From an uncultured Clostridia bacterium (GTDB lineage: Bacteria; Bacillota; Clostridia; TANB77; CAG-508), in NCBI GenBank assembly GCA_944390285.1, contig CALXPN010000006.1:1-64000 (forward strand): 64,000 bases of DNA, in the 5' to 3' direction. The translations under genes were made by a program, and so were the position numbers. Shown here piece after piece: positions 19,511-29,853 of the stretch (positions are counted from its first letter, which is position 1; each line of letters starts with the position of its first letter). The notes beneath the pieces are model-generated. The model was not told where the DNA came from. It saw only the letters and a list, made by a program, of their open reading frames with translations, and did no database searches.

Positions 19511-20215
19511 TTACACATTTTCTTCTGAAATTTCATTTACTATATTTTGAGTAGTTGAATTACTCAATGAATTAGTATAAGAAGTATCTTGATTTTTTTC
19601 TTCTGCTTTTACAATAAGTCTTGTTGTTGAACCATTTTCACATGTAATTAATGTAATTTCTACCTTATTTTCATCTTGCATTAGACAAGTTAAATCATTT
19701 GGTTCTACTGAATATATTTGTTTTATTTCATATTCTGTTTCTTCTAAATCTCTATCTATTATAGTGAATGTATCGCCTACACTTAATTCAGCTAATCTTT
19801 TAAAGATATTATCATAATCATGTCCTGCTATACAAAAATTACCATAATTATTTAAAGTTCCACCATATAATTTTATCACACCATTTTCTAATGCTTTATC
19901 TTCTGTAGAATCTAAAATATATTGTTTTACATCTAAATCATCAATTACAATTTGTCCTAGAACATTGTATCCTTCAATATTTGATATCATTTTTTCTTCT
20001 TGCACAACTTGTTTTGGTTCTTCTACTTGCTCATTTGTTTTTTCAAAAAACACTTTGTATATTGCAATTCCCGCAACTACTAATACTGTAATTATAGCAA
20101 TAACCACAATTACTATTTTTTTTCTTGAATCATTATCATCTTCATAATCAAATTCCTTATTGAATTTCGTTTCGTAAGAATAATCTTGATCTGCCGAATG
20201 TTTACCTCTTCCCAT
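19511..20215 (-). CDS. Sortase, membrane-anchored
   Basis: Sortases cut a C-terminal sorting signal and attach the protein to the wall. A charged cytoplasmic start leads to a membrane helix (about 33-57). The beta-barrel follows, with the catalytic His132 in FCIAGHDYDNIF, Cys192 in ITLITCENG and Arg199 in TTRLIV. It has the TLxTC signature. Length 234 fits the single-pass type. I do not assign a class; the GHDY..F..L...GD pattern would fit class B or D. It is flanked by uppP and the LPEVG-bearing SH3 protein at 16-17 base gaps, so it is probably a dedicated housekeeping or sporulation sortase. Confidence 0.9.
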   Translation of the reverse strand: MGRGKHSADQDYSYETKFNKEFDYEDDNDSRKKIVIVVIAIITVLVVAGIAIYKVFFEKTNEQVEEPKQVVQEEKMISNIEGYNVLGQIVIDDLDVKQYILDSTEDKALENGVIKLYGGTLNNYGNFCIAGHDYDNIFKRLAELSVGDTFTIIDRDLEETEYEIKQIYSVEPNDLTCLMQDENKVEITLITCENGSTTRLIVKAEEKNQDTSYTNSLSNSTTQNIVNEISEENV

Positions 20216-20231
20216 AATTTTTTCCTCCGTA

Positions 20232-21059
20232 TTATCTTATAAATATTAGTCCTAGTATTATGATTCCTAAAACTATTCTGTATATTGCAAAAATTTTAAA
20301 GCTACCTTTTTTCAAATAATTCATCAAAAATTTTATTACAATTAATCCTACTATAAAACTTGATATTACACCTACCCAAAAAGAAATTGATGTTAAAGCA
20401 AATTCGCCTATGTCAAATAAAACTGCTGCTGCAACTATTGGTGCTGATAGAAGAAAAGAAAATTTTGCCGCACTTTCTCTATCTATTTTTAAACTTCTAG
20501 CTATTGTCATAGTTATTCCAGAACGAGAAACTCCTGGAAAAGCTGCTGCTATTGCTTGTGACATACCTATTAAAATAGATTGTTTTAAATTAATTTCCTT
20601 ATATGTATATTGGCTTTTAGCTTTTTTATCAACAATAGCAAGTATAATTCCCATAACTATTAATGCAATTGCTATAAGTCCCATTTCTAAATTAAAATTA
20701 TCTTTTATTATAAATTCTGAAATTTTTTCTAAAATTAATGCTAAAATACCTGCTGGTATAGTTGCTATTACCAAATACCAAAACATTCTTCCATCTACTG
20801 AATCTTCTTTTTTTACTACTTTTTTAAATCCTGATGTTAAAAGATTTATCCAATCTTTGAAAAAGAAAATCACTATAGCTATTAGTGTTCCAAAATGAAG
20901 TGCTACATCAAAAGAACCACCAAATTCTATCATAAAATCCGGATTTTCCGTCCATTTAAATATCCAAGGAATTATATTTAAATGTGCTGAACTAGATATT
21001 GGTAAAAGTTCTGTTAATCCTTGCACTATACCTAAAATTAAAGCTTGTATTATTGTCAT
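20232..21059 (-). CDS. uppP: Undecaprenyl-diphosphatase UppP/BacA
   Basis: This membrane enzyme removes a phosphate from undecaprenyl pyrophosphate to recycle the wall lipid carrier. ELLPISSSAHL near the N terminus and FPGVSRSGITMTIARSL are its two active-site blocks (the first more often reads PVSSSAHL). About seven to eight membrane helices cover the 275 residues. It lies between dpaA and the sortase at short gaps. Its product pool is also used by sortase-linked wall assembly, which gives the operon a common theme. Confidence 0.96.
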   Translation of the reverse strand: MTIIQALILGIVQGLTELLPISSSAHLNIIPWIFKWTENPDFMIEFGGSFDVALHFGTLIAIVIFFFKDWINLLTSGFKKVVKKEDSVDGRMFWYLVIATIPAGILALILEKISEFIIKDNFNLEMGLIAIALIVMGIILAIVDKKAKSQYTYKEINLKQSILIGMSQAIAAAFPGVSRSGITMTIARSLKIDRESAAKFSFLLSAPIVAAAVLFDIGEFALTSISFWVGVISSFIVGLIVIKFLMNYLKKGSFKIFAIYRIVLGIIILGLIFIR

Positions 21060-21086
21060 TTTATCCTCCGTTTATCTCTTCATATT

Positions 21087-21950
21087 TTATAATTCTTTTA
21101 AAACATGATATAATGTTTCTTTTATAAATTCTGCTGATGTAAGTGGTGCTACTTTTGCAGGTAAAGATAATGCCCATATTACTTTTAATTTTTTCTCTCT
21201 AGCTGCTTTTCTATCAACTCCACCAGGATTTGATGCTAAATCTATTATTACAGCATCTTTTTTTATTAAATCTAATCTTTTGCCTTCTAATAATTGAAAA
21301 GGTATTGTATTTATTATGATTTCAAATTTACCTAAATTTTCATCTAAATCATTTAAATGTATTGGATTATAACCATATGCTTTTATCCATGAAATATCTT
21401 CATTTTTCCTTGCTTCACAATAAACTTTTGCGCCTATTCCATTTAACATTTTAGCTAATACTTTTCCAATTCTACCAAAACCCATAACTAATACATTTGA
21501 ACCATGTAATGTTCTTTGTGTCTCTTCCATAGCTATTTGAATTGTACCTTCTGCTGTTGCTATTGTATTCAATACTGAAAACTCTTCTCTTTTTAATAAA
21601 TCTGTATATTGTATACCTTTTGCATCTAATTCATCTTTAATTCCTATATTTCCAGCTATAAGATATTTTCCTTTTATAGCAGATATAAAATCTGTTAATT
21701 CAACACTATTTCTTCCAAATGGTGTTGAAAGTCTTCTTCTATCACTTGATAATGGAACAGGTCCAACAACAACTTTCGAATTTTTTATTGCTTCTTCTAA
21801 TGTTGGACACATCTCTACACTATCTAAATTTAATAATTCTTCAGAATTTTCTAATCCATAAGTATATACTGTATACCCATCTTTATCTAACATTTCTATA
21901 AGTTTTACAATTCTTAAATCTCCTCCAACAACAGTTATAGCTTTTTCCAT
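21087..21950 (-). CDS. dpaA: Dipicolinate synthase subunit A
   Basis: DpaA (SpoVFA) is the dehydrogenase-like subunit that makes dipicolinate, the spore-core solute, in the mother cell. ITVVGGDLRIVKLIEML, GPVPLSSDRRRLSTPFG, the Rossmann motif VLVMGFGRIGKVLAKML and DLASNPGGVD match the family. An in-frame GTG at 21959 forms part of the AAAGGTGAT ribosome binding site, so the ATG at 21950 (287 residues) is the start. The usual partner dpaB is not next to it; uppP follows instead. Confidence 0.93.
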   Translation of the reverse strand: MEKAITVVGGDLRIVKLIEMLDKDGYTVYTYGLENSEELLNLDSVEMCPTLEEAIKNSKVVVGPVPLSSDRRRLSTPFGRNSVELTDFISAIKGKYLIAGNIGIKDELDAKGIQYTDLLKREEFSVLNTIATAEGTIQIAMEETQRTLHGSNVLVMGFGRIGKVLAKMLNGIGAKVYCEARKNEDISWIKAYGYNPIHLNDLDENLGKFEIIINTIPFQLLEGKRLDLIKKDAVIIDLASNPGGVDRKAAREKKLKVIWALSLPAKVAPLTSAEFIKETLYHVLKEL

Positions 21951-22045
21951 ATAAATCACCTTTTCCTCTCTTTTATTTTTATTTAATTTTATGTGATTTT
22001 ATTAATATTATGTATTTAAAAACAAAAATACTCTTATAGAAATTA

Positions 22046-23356
22046 TTAGTTTCTTTGTCTTTCTTCTTTTTCTTTTTTTAATTTCTTTTCTTCTTTTTCT
22101 AATTCTAATTCTTTTTCTTTCATTTCTTTTTGTTTTTTATTTTTATTAAAGATATAATCTAATTTTTCATTAATTTTTTCTCTTGCCCAGTTTTCACTCA
22201 TCTGTTCTATTAATTTAGATGTTTGATCTAAATACTCTCTTGCTAACATTTCCTGTTTTTGCATTTCTAAACTTCTTTTTTGTATATTCTCTAAATCTTC
22301 ACTTTCTACTTGTTCTTTTTCCTCCATTTTTACAGAAACTGTAATATACTCTTTAATTTTCTCAAAACTCTTTTCTTTTTCTGCTAGTTTTAAAAGTTTT
22401 GGATCTAGTTCTATTGCTTTATTTAAAAAATTTATGGCAATATCTTTTTCATTTTTATAACAATATATCTTAGCAAGTTGATAATAAGATAACGCTTCTA
22501 ATTCACCATATAAGCTTTGCTCAAAATATTTTTCTGATGAATCATAATCACCTTGTATAAATGCAATCATTCCTAAATTATAGTTTGCACCATACATTTT
22601 ATGATTTATAGCAGCAGCTTTTTCATACATTTCTTTTGCTAGTTGAAAATCACTCAATCTTGTATATACAATACCTAAATTATAATATAAATCAAAGTCT
22701 GCTGGTCTATAAATTAATGCCTCATTATAAACATTTGCTGCTTCTTTAAATCTTTCTTGCTCACATAAAAGTTCTCCAAGCAAAATTGAACCTTCATAAC
22801 AATCTGGTTTCGTTTTTACTAAATTTTCTAACATCTCTATTGCTTCATCTTTTTTTCCTAAATCTCTTAAAAGCTCTGCTATTTTAAAATATGATTTATA
22901 ATCTCTTTTATTTATATCAACTGCATAAACATATTCTTCTATTGCTCTTCGCATTCCACCTTCTTTTTCATAACATTCAGCAAGCATTTTATGACCTAAA
23001 TAGCTATCTGGATACTTTGCAACCAATTTCATTAAAACTTTTTTTGCGAATTTTGTATCTCCCATAAATACAAGGTATTTTGCCAAAGCTATACTTAAAA
23101 CTTCAGAAAAATTAATTCCCTTTATTTCTATAATTATAATTATAAATGGAATAATAATTGAAAAAACGTATCTTATTATACACCAAAAAATATTTTCTTG
23201 CACTTTTAATTTTATTTCCATAAAACTAATTATTATCCCTATCGCTTGCAAAACTAATGAAATTATGTAATTAGTATCATTCTTCCTAATTATTTTAAAG
23301 AAAATTATTATAAATAAGGAAAATGCTAACAAGTTGAATATTATTTTTTCAATCAT
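22046..23356 (-). CDS. Membrane-anchored TPR-repeat protein
   Basis: Three hydrophobic helices (about 3-23, 30-48, 58-80) precede a run of about seven TPR units from residue 95 to 320, such as PADFDLYYNLGIVYTRLSDF and KMYGANYNLGMIAFIQGDY. A Glu/Lys-rich coiled coil closes the 436 residues. TPR proteins scaffold complexes; the partner is not evident. It lies 100 bases after the DUF1294 gene, so it may extend the polC operon. Confidence 0.8.
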   Translation of the reverse strand: MIEKIIFNLLAFSLFIIIFFKIIRKNDTNYIISLVLQAIGIIISFMEIKLKVQENIFWCIIRYVFSIIIPFIIIIIEIKGINFSEVLSIALAKYLVFMGDTKFAKKVLMKLVAKYPDSYLGHKMLAECYEKEGGMRRAIEEYVYAVDINKRDYKSYFKIAELLRDLGKKDEAIEMLENLVKTKPDCYEGSILLGELLCEQERFKEAANVYNEALIYRPADFDLYYNLGIVYTRLSDFQLAKEMYEKAAAINHKMYGANYNLGMIAFIQGDYDSSEKYFEQSLYGELEALSYYQLAKIYCYKNEKDIAINFLNKAIELDPKLLKLAEKEKSFEKIKEYITVSVKMEEKEQVESEDLENIQKRSLEMQKQEMLAREYLDQTSKLIEQMSENWAREKINEKLDYIFNKNKKQKEMKEKELELEKEEKKLKKEKEERQRN

Positions 23357-23457
23357 AATATTTCTCCACTTCTACATCCTTTTTATTCTTGATTATTATA
23401 TCATATACATTTTTTTTAAACAAGCTTATTTCTTACTTAAGTTATTAATCATAATTT

Positions 23458-23766
23458 TTAAACAAACATCTTATATAAATCTGAAATTATAAATATTGCT
23501 ATTATTATTTCAGTAATCAATATAGTAGGAATTCCAATCGTAAATTTCATTTTTTTAGTTTTATGTCTAAAAGTATACATTCCCAAAAGTGTTCCTATTC
23601 CACCACCTAGAGCTGTTATCATAATTAAAGTTCCTTCAGGAATTCTCCAATAACCTCTTTTAGCTTTAAATTTATCTATTCCCATTGCTAAAAAACCAAT
23701 TAAATTAATAATTAATAAATATGTGATAATATATTTTACATCTATTAGTACAAATAATTTTTCCAT
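23458..23766 (-). CDS. DUF1294 small membrane protein
   Basis: This 102-residue protein has three to four hydrophobic helices and the DUF1294 pattern GIDKFKAKRGYWRIPEGTL and GGGIGTLLGMYTFRHKTKK. Its function is unknown; in the family it is sometimes fused to cold-shock domains, absent here. It starts 21 bases after polC. Confidence 0.85.
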   Translation of the reverse strand: MEKLFVLIDVKYIITYLLIINLIGFLAMGIDKFKAKRGYWRIPEGTLIMITALGGGIGTLLGMYTFRHKTKKMKFTIGIPTILITEIIIAIFIISDLYKMFV

Positions 23767-23787
23767 TCCTATTTAAATTCCTCCATA

Positions 23788-26700
23788 TTATACAAATAAA
23801 CTTAATTGATTAGATTTAGTCATTCCTTTTAAACAACCAAATTTATCTAATAATTCTGTAACAGATTTTCCTATTTTAGAACGAGCTTGCATGTCTTCTA
23901 TACATTCAAATGGTTCTTCAAGCCTTGCTTGATAAATTCCCTCTGCTGCTATTGTTCCAAGTCCAGGAATACTATTAAGTGGTGGTCTTATTCCATCTTC
24001 TTCCATTAAAAATTTTGTACTATGTGACTTATATAAATCTATTGGCAAAAATTTTATTCCTCTTTCATACATTTCAAGTACAATTTCTAATATTGAATAC
24101 ATGTTTTTGTCTTTAACTGTTGCTGAATTTCCTGCATTATCTATTTCTTTCATTTTAGCTTTTACTTTTTCTTTCCCAAATATCATACATTCACTATCAA
24201 ATTCATCTGCTCTTATTGAAAAATACGCTGTGTAATATGCTTTAGGCTCATGAACTTTAAACCAGGCAATTCTAAAAGCATTTGTTACATAAGCTGCAGC
24301 ATGTGCTTTCGGAAACATATATTTTATTTTTTCACAAGATTTAATATACCATTCTGGAACATCATGAGATTTCATTATTTCTACATATTCTGCCCATTTT
24401 TCAGGATCTTTTAGAGCTTTACCTTTACGAACTGTTTCCATTATTTTAAAAGCATGATTTGGTTCTAATCCTTTTTTCATTAAATATACCATAATATCAT
24501 CTCTACAACCTATTGCTTCACTTAATGTAACTGTTCCTTGATTAATTAAGTCTTGTGCATTATTAAGCCATACATCAGTTCCATGTGAAAGTCCTGATAT
24601 ACTTATAAGCTCTGCAAAAGTTGTTGGTCTTGTATCTACAAGCATTCCTCTTACAAACTTAGTTCCAAATTCTGGTATTCCAAAACTTCCTACTTCTGAA
24701 TCAATCTGTTCAGGTGTTACTCCTAAAGCTTTTGTTGAGCTGAATATACTCATGGTTTCTTTATCATCTAAAGGTACTTTTGTTGGATCTATTCCTGTTA
24801 AATCATAAAGCATTCTTATAACTGTAGGATCATCATGACCTAATATATCTAATTTTAATAAGTTTTGATCTATAGAGTGATAATCAAAATGTGTAGTTAC
24901 AATATCTGATTTTGGATCATCTGCAGGGTGCTGTACAGGTGTAAATTCAAAAATTTCACGTCCTTTTGGTACAACTATAATTCCTCCCGGATGCTGTCCA
25001 GTAGTTCTTTTTACCCCAACACATCCTGCTGAAATTCTAGCAATTTCAGCATTTGGTTTATATATATTTCTTTCTTCAAAATAATTTTTAGCATACCCAA
25101 AAGCAGTTTTATCTGCAACAGTACCAACTGTTCCCGCTTTAAAAGTAGTTCCTTTTCCAAAAATCACTTCAGTATATTTATGAGCTTTAGCTTGATATTC
25201 TCCTGAAAAATTTAAATCAATATCTGGTTCTTTATCTCCATTAAATCCTAAAAAAGTTTCAAAAGGTATATCCATACCATCCTTATCCAATTTGTGACCA
25301 CATTTTGGACAGTTTTTATCTGGAAGGTCAAAACCATTTTTTACTCCATAATCTGTAAAATCTGAATATTTACAATTTGGACATCTATAATGAGGAGGAA
25401 GAGAATTCACTTCTGTTATTCCAGTCATATTAGCAACAAATGATGAACCAACAGACCCTCTAGAACCTACAATATAGCCATCTTCATTTGATTTCCAAAC
25501 TAATTTTTGAGCAATAATATACATAACAGAAAAACCGTTTTTTATAATAGAATCAAGTTCTTTATCAAGTCTTGTTTGTACTATTTCTGGAAGTGGATCT
25601 CCATATAATTCATGTGCTTTTTTATATGCAATATCCTTTATTGTTTGCTCACAACCTGGAATATGTGGAGGACACTTTTCTGGAGAAATAGGTTTTATCT
25701 TTTCACACATATCTGATACTAAATTAGTATTTGTAACTACAACTTCATATGCTTTTTCTTTTCCTAAATATTCAAATTCATTAAGCATTTCTTCTGTTGT
25801 TCTTAAATACAAAGGTGCTTGATTATCTGCATCATCATACTTCTGCCCTGCTTGCAAAATTCTTCTATAAATTTCATCCTGTGGATCCATAAAATGTACA
25901 TCACATGTTGCAACAACTAGTTTATTTAATTTTTCTCCTAATTCAACAATTTTTTTATTAAATTCTTTTAGTTTTTCCTCATCTTCTACTATTCCTTCTC
26001 TAATCATATATTCATTGTTTTTCAAAGGTTGAATTTCTAGGTAATCATAATAATTTGCAATTTCTTCTAACTCTTCTTCTGGTCTTCCTGCCACAATTGC
26101 TCTGTATAGTTCACCAGCTTCACATGCACTTCCAATTATTAATCCTTCTCTATACTTATTTAAAATGCTTTTTAAAATTCTTGGTTTTTTATAAAAATAA
26201 TATAAATGAGAATATGAAATTAATTTATATAAATTTTTTAATCCTACATAATTTTGAGCAAGTATTATGGCATGATATGATGGTAGTTTTCTAAAATCTG
26301 CTTCAAAAACATTGTCAAAATCATCTATAATTTTTGCTTTTTTTTCTTTTGCTCTTTCTATCATTTCCTTAAAAACTGCAACTAAAGTTTTAACATCATC
26401 TAAAGCTCTATGTGCTACATCAACTTTAATTCCTAATTTTTCTGCTATTATTCCTAATTTATATTTTGTAAATTCCGGAAACATTGCTCTTGCCAAACGT
26501 AAAGTATCTATATAAGTATTATCTAATTTTAAACCTAATTTCTCACAATTATATTTCATAAAACCAATATCAAAATCTGCGTTATGTGCAACTAAAACAG
26601 AATCTCCCATAAATTCTAAGATTTTTGGCATAACTTTATCTATTGTTTCTGCATCTTTTACCATATCATCTGTTATATGTGTTACTTCCACAACCTTTTG

Positions 26701-28224
26701 AGGTATTGGTTTTTCAGGATTTACAAAACATTCAAAAGTATCTATTACTTCACCATTTTTTATTTTTATAATTCCAACTTCTGTTATTTTTTCTGTTATA
26801 TGAGAAATACCTGTAGTTTCTAGGTCAAATACACAATATTCTGTATTATCTATAGGTTGTTTTCTTGAATAAAATACACATGGATCTTTGTCTGGAACAA
26901 AATATGCTTCTACTCCATAAATTACTTTCAAATCTGCTCCTGTTTTTTCCAAAAATTTATGCGCATCCGGAAAACTCTGAACAACCCCATGATCTGTAAT
27001 TGCAATGGATTTCCATCCCCAACTAATTGCTCTTTTCAATAAATCTGTACAAGGTGTTACAGCATCCATTTGACTCATTTGAGTATGCATATGAAGTTCT
27101 ACTCTTTTTTCTTCAGATTTATCTACTCTTGGTTCTGCCTTCTTTAATCCTGTAGACTCTATAATTGTATTACACATTATTTCGACTTCTTTTGAATATA
27201 AACTATATTTTGCTACTCCTTCTATTCTCAAACCTTTTGCTTTTGAAATTCTAGATTTAACAAGTTTAAATTTTTCTTTATCTAAAAAAGCTTTACAAGC
27301 TATTGTACTTGTACCATCAAAAAGATTAAACATTAATATTACTTTCTCATTTTTTATATCTCTTGAATCTATAGAACCATCTAGTATTTCACCTTCAACA
27401 CAAACTCTTACTTCAGTATTTTCTTCCATCGGAATATTTTCTATTTTAACAAGTTCAGTTTTAATTAATAAAGTTCTTCCTAATATTAAAGGTGATTCCT
27501 CATCTTTTACTGATACATCTTTATTTTGATGTGCTTCTATTTTGGCAGCAAGTTCAGGATTTTGATTTCTTAATTCTTCTTGCAACTTTTTCTTTTCTTC
27601 TTCTTTTCTTATTTTTTCTTCTTCAGCTTCTCTCAATTTTTCTTCTTTTCTTAATTGTATCTCTTGCTTTACTTGCTTTTCTAATTCAAGCAATGCTTCT
27701 TTTTCTTCTTGATTTCTTTTTTCTATTAATTCTTTTTCATATTCTTCAGAAATATCCTCTTCAAATTCTACATGATAATTTTTGTTATATAGATTTTTTA
27801 ATATATGCTCTATACCTTTATCAAATTTTTGAGAAACTAAAAAAGAAGCACCTTTCATATGCAATTTTATATTTAACTGGTCATTTTTTATTACTGGGAT
27901 ACTACCAGTTAAAATAGCTTTACTAAAAGGCTCTTTTTTACCTATGTATTTTATTATATTATTCCAATTTTCTTGTATAGATACTTTCGGATTTATTTCA
28001 TTAGAATATTTTATATCTAAAGAAGCTTTATTTAATTTAAAATTATTTATTAAAAAATCTTCAAAACTTTCTATTTCCTGCAAATTAATCTCTTTTGAAG
28101 ATGTTATTTTTACTTGTAATTTATTTGTTTTTTTATATAAATTTATATTCCCAACTTCTGCATCTATTAAATTATTATTTAATTTATAATCATTGAAAAC
28201 TTCTTTTATATATTTCTTCTGCAT
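23788..28224 (-). CDS. polC: DNA polymerase III alpha subunit, PolC type
   Basis: PolC is the main replicative polymerase of low-GC Gram-positive bacteria. It has an N-terminal domain with a Glu/Lys-rich coiled region (about 150-225) and an OB fold (about 240-350). The PHP domain starts at ELHMHTQMSQMDA (about 375). The inserted proofreading exonuclease has FDLETTG (about 466) and HNADFDIGFM. A zinc-binding region (CPNCKYSDF, CPKCGHK, about 950-980) precedes the polymerase catalytic motif PDIDLNFSG (about 1000). 1478 residues is usual. It sits downstream of the rseP/small membrane protein genes. Confidence 0.98.
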   Translation of the reverse strand: MQKKYIKEVFNDYKLNNNLIDAEVGNINLYKKTNKLQVKITSSKEINLQEIESFEDFLINNFKLNKASLDIKYSNEINPKVSIQENWNNIIKYIGKKEPFSKAILTGSIPVIKNDQLNIKLHMKGASFLVSQKFDKGIEHILKNLYNKNYHVEFEEDISEEYEKELIEKRNQEEKEALLELEKQVKQEIQLRKEEKLREAEEEKIRKEEEKKKLQEELRNQNPELAAKIEAHQNKDVSVKDEESPLILGRTLLIKTELVKIENIPMEENTEVRVCVEGEILDGSIDSRDIKNEKVILMFNLFDGTSTIACKAFLDKEKFKLVKSRISKAKGLRIEGVAKYSLYSKEVEIMCNTIIESTGLKKAEPRVDKSEEKRVELHMHTQMSQMDAVTPCTDLLKRAISWGWKSIAITDHGVVQSFPDAHKFLEKTGADLKVIYGVEAYFVPDKDPCVFYSRKQPIDNTEYCVFDLETTGISHITEKITEVGIIKIKNGEVIDTFECFVNPEKPIPQKVVEVTHITDDMVKDAETIDKVMPKILEFMGDSVLVAHNADFDIGFMKYNCEKLGLKLDNTYIDTLRLARAMFPEFTKYKLGIIAEKLGIKVDVAHRALDDVKTLVAVFKEMIERAKEKKAKIIDDFDNVFEADFRKLPSYHAIILAQNYVGLKNLYKLISYSHLYYFYKKPRILKSILNKYREGLIIGSACEAGELYRAIVAGRPEEELEEIANYYDYLEIQPLKNNEYMIREGIVEDEEKLKEFNKKIVELGEKLNKLVVATCDVHFMDPQDEIYRRILQAGQKYDDADNQAPLYLRTTEEMLNEFEYLGKEKAYEVVVTNTNLVSDMCEKIKPISPEKCPPHIPGCEQTIKDIAYKKAHELYGDPLPEIVQTRLDKELDSIIKNGFSVMYIIAQKLVWKSNEDGYIVGSRGSVGSSFVANMTGITEVNSLPPHYRCPNCKYSDFTDYGVKNGFDLPDKNCPKCGHKLDKDGMDIPFETFLGFNGDKEPDIDLNFSGEYQAKAHKYTEVIFGKGTTFKAGTVGTVADKTAFGYAKNYFEERNIYKPNAEIARISAGCVGVKRTTGQHPGGIIVVPKGREIFEFTPVQHPADDPKSDIVTTHFDYHSIDQNLLKLDILGHDDPTVIRMLYDLTGIDPTKVPLDDKETMSIFSSTKALGVTPEQIDSEVGSFGIPEFGTKFVRGMLVDTRPTTFAELISISGLSHGTDVWLNNAQDLINQGTVTLSEAIGCRDDIMVYLMKKGLEPNHAFKIMETVRKGKALKDPEKWAEYVEIMKSHDVPEWYIKSCEKIKYMFPKAHAAAYVTNAFRIAWFKVHEPKAYYTAYFSIRADEFDSECMIFGKEKVKAKMKEIDNAGNSATVKDKNMYSILEIVLEMYERGIKFLPIDLYKSHSTKFLMEEDGIRPPLNSIPGLGTIAAEGIYQARLEEPFECIEDMQARSKIGKSVTELLDKFGCLKGMTKSNQLSLFV

Positions 28225-28237
28225 ATTTGCCTCTTTT

Positions 28238-28810
28238 TTATTTATTATTGGGTCCTATAATTTGACCAATTGCTTCTAAAACTTCTTTTACATTCTCTAC
28301 ATTCTTTATTTGAAAACCATTTAATAATGTTGTTCCTGGAAAAGCTCCTTTTGCATATACACATAAATCTCCATATCCAAATCTTTTTTGTCTAAAAGTT
28401 TGGTAGTATGTTACATCAGTTAAATCCGAATATTTTACAACTTTTTCTGTGTTTATAAATAAAAAATTAAATGTATAAACAACTTTTTTTTCATAAAATA
28501 CTACTTTCCTTGCAATTGCAAGTCTTTTATCTATAAATAGTAAAAATCCCATTAGTATTACAAAAATAAGTATAAGTAAAAATTCTTCTAAAATTCCACC
28601 AGCTGATATGCAAACTATAGATGATAATATAAAAATAGCAATTATCCAAGCATATTTAGTAAATTCATATGCAATAGAATATTTCCCATTAAATTTTAAT
28701 ACCTCTTTTGTATCCTTTTTTAATTCTTCTTCCTCCTGATATTTCTTATAACAATTAGTACATATATCACCTTCTTTTTTTAAAGGTGCACCGCAAATTC
28801 TACATTTCAT
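28238..28810 (-). CDS. Zinc-ribbon, two-helix membrane protein with PH-like domain
   Basis: An N-terminal zinc ribbon (CRICGAPL..., CTNCYKKY) is followed by a linker and two hydrophobic helices (about 52-92). The C-terminal part (VVFYEKKVVYTF..., YSDLTDVTYYQTFRQKRFGYGDLCVY) has the look of a bacterial PH domain. No function can be named. It replaces ispG between rseP and polC, with 13- and 17-base gaps, so it should be co-transcribed. Confidence 0.75.
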   Translation of the reverse strand: MKCRICGAPLKKEGDICTNCYKKYQEEEELKKDTKEVLKFNGKYSIAYEFTKYAWIIAIFILSSIVCISAGGILEEFLLILIFVILMGFLLFIDKRLAIARKVVFYEKKVVYTFNFLFINTEKVVKYSDLTDVTYYQTFRQKRFGYGDLCVYAKGAFPGTTLLNGFQIKNVENVKEVLEAIGQIIGPNNK

Positions 28811-28827
28811 TTTCCCATACTTCCTTT

Positions 28828-29838
28828 TTAAAAAATTCTTAAAATATCTTTATAAGACACATAAAGTGAAAATAAAATTAATAGTAAAAAACCTGCTGAT
28901 TGTATTCCTAGTTCTATCTCTTCTTTTAGTGCTTTTCCTCGAATTCCTTCTATAATTAGTAATAATATCCTACCACCATCTAATGCTGGTATTGGCAATA
29001 AATTTGTTATTCCAAGAGATATTGATACTAAGCATAGTAAATATATAAAGTTATATACTCCATTAGTTTTTACTACTATTTCAGAAATTCCTATTGGTCC
29101 TGTCATTTGTTCTATTCCAACATTTCCTGTAAACAATAATTTCAAACTTTCACCTATTGATTCTAAAAAATTTATTGTTTCAAAAAAAGAATTATATAAT
29201 CTATCTACAAAACCTACACTAGACTCTCTCATTATTATTCCTAGAATATAAACTCCATCTGTATATTCAGTAGGTTTTACATTTAAATTAATAATTTCAT
29301 TATTTCTTTTTACTCTTACAGAGATATCCTCATCTTTTTCTGAATCTCTTAATGCTTTTGAAATATCCGATTTTACCCTTATCTTTGTATCATTTATTTG
29401 TAAAATCTGATCATTTATCTGAATTCCAATCAAGTTTTCTTTTGCTTCTGGCAGAATTTCTCCTACCACTGTAGAAACATTGTAATTTGCAAAAAACATT
29501 AAAATAAAATATACAATTATTGCAAAAATAATATTCACTAAAGCTCCTGCAGATACTATGATTATCCTATGAAGCAACTTAGCATTATTAAATGCCCCCT
29601 CTTGGTCTGATTTTTCCATTTCTCCTGTCATTTTTACATATCCACCAAAGGGTATACATCCTATACTATAAACTGTTTCTTTTCTTTTTTTATTAAAAAT
29701 TTTCGGTCCAAAGCCTATTGAGAATTCTTCTACCTTTACTTTAAACCACTTTGCTGCTAAAAAATGACCTCCTTCATGTATAAAAACAAGAAATCCTAAA
29801 AGAAAAATAATTTTTAAAGCATTAATAAAAAAATTCAA
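28828..29838 (-). CDS. rseP: Site-2 zinc metalloprotease RseP/RasP
   Basis: This intramembrane protease cleaves anti-sigma factors and remnant signal peptides. HEGGH (21-25) is the zinc site, a PDZ domain spans about 120-200, and LLPIPALDGGR supplies the third metal ligand. 336 residues is slightly short for the family. The start codon is a TTG, with AGGAGG about 11 bases upstream and no better alternative. It directly follows cdsA; in most Firmicutes dxr lies between them. Confidence 0.94.
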   Translation of the reverse strand: MNFFINALKIIFLLGFLVFIHEGGHFLAAKWFKVKVEEFSIGFGPKIFNKKRKETVYSIGCIPFGGYVKMTGEMEKSDQEGAFNNAKLLHRIIIVSAGALVNIIFAIIVYFILMFFANYNVSTVVGEILPEAKENLIGIQINDQILQINDTKIRVKSDISKALRDSEKDEDISVRVKRNNEIINLNVKPTEYTDGVYILGIIMRESSVGFVDRLYNSFFETINFLESIGESLKLLFTGNVGIEQMTGPIGISEIVVKTNGVYNFIYLLCLVSISLGITNLLPIPALDGGRILLLIIEGIRGKALKEEIELGIQSAGFLLLILFSLYVSYKDILRIF

Positions 29839-29853
29839 ATTTGAATATTCCTC

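Noticed and set aside
20410..20898. Open frame on the plus strand opposite uppP
   Set aside because: It mirrors a well-supported gene and has no ribosome binding site or family resemblance.
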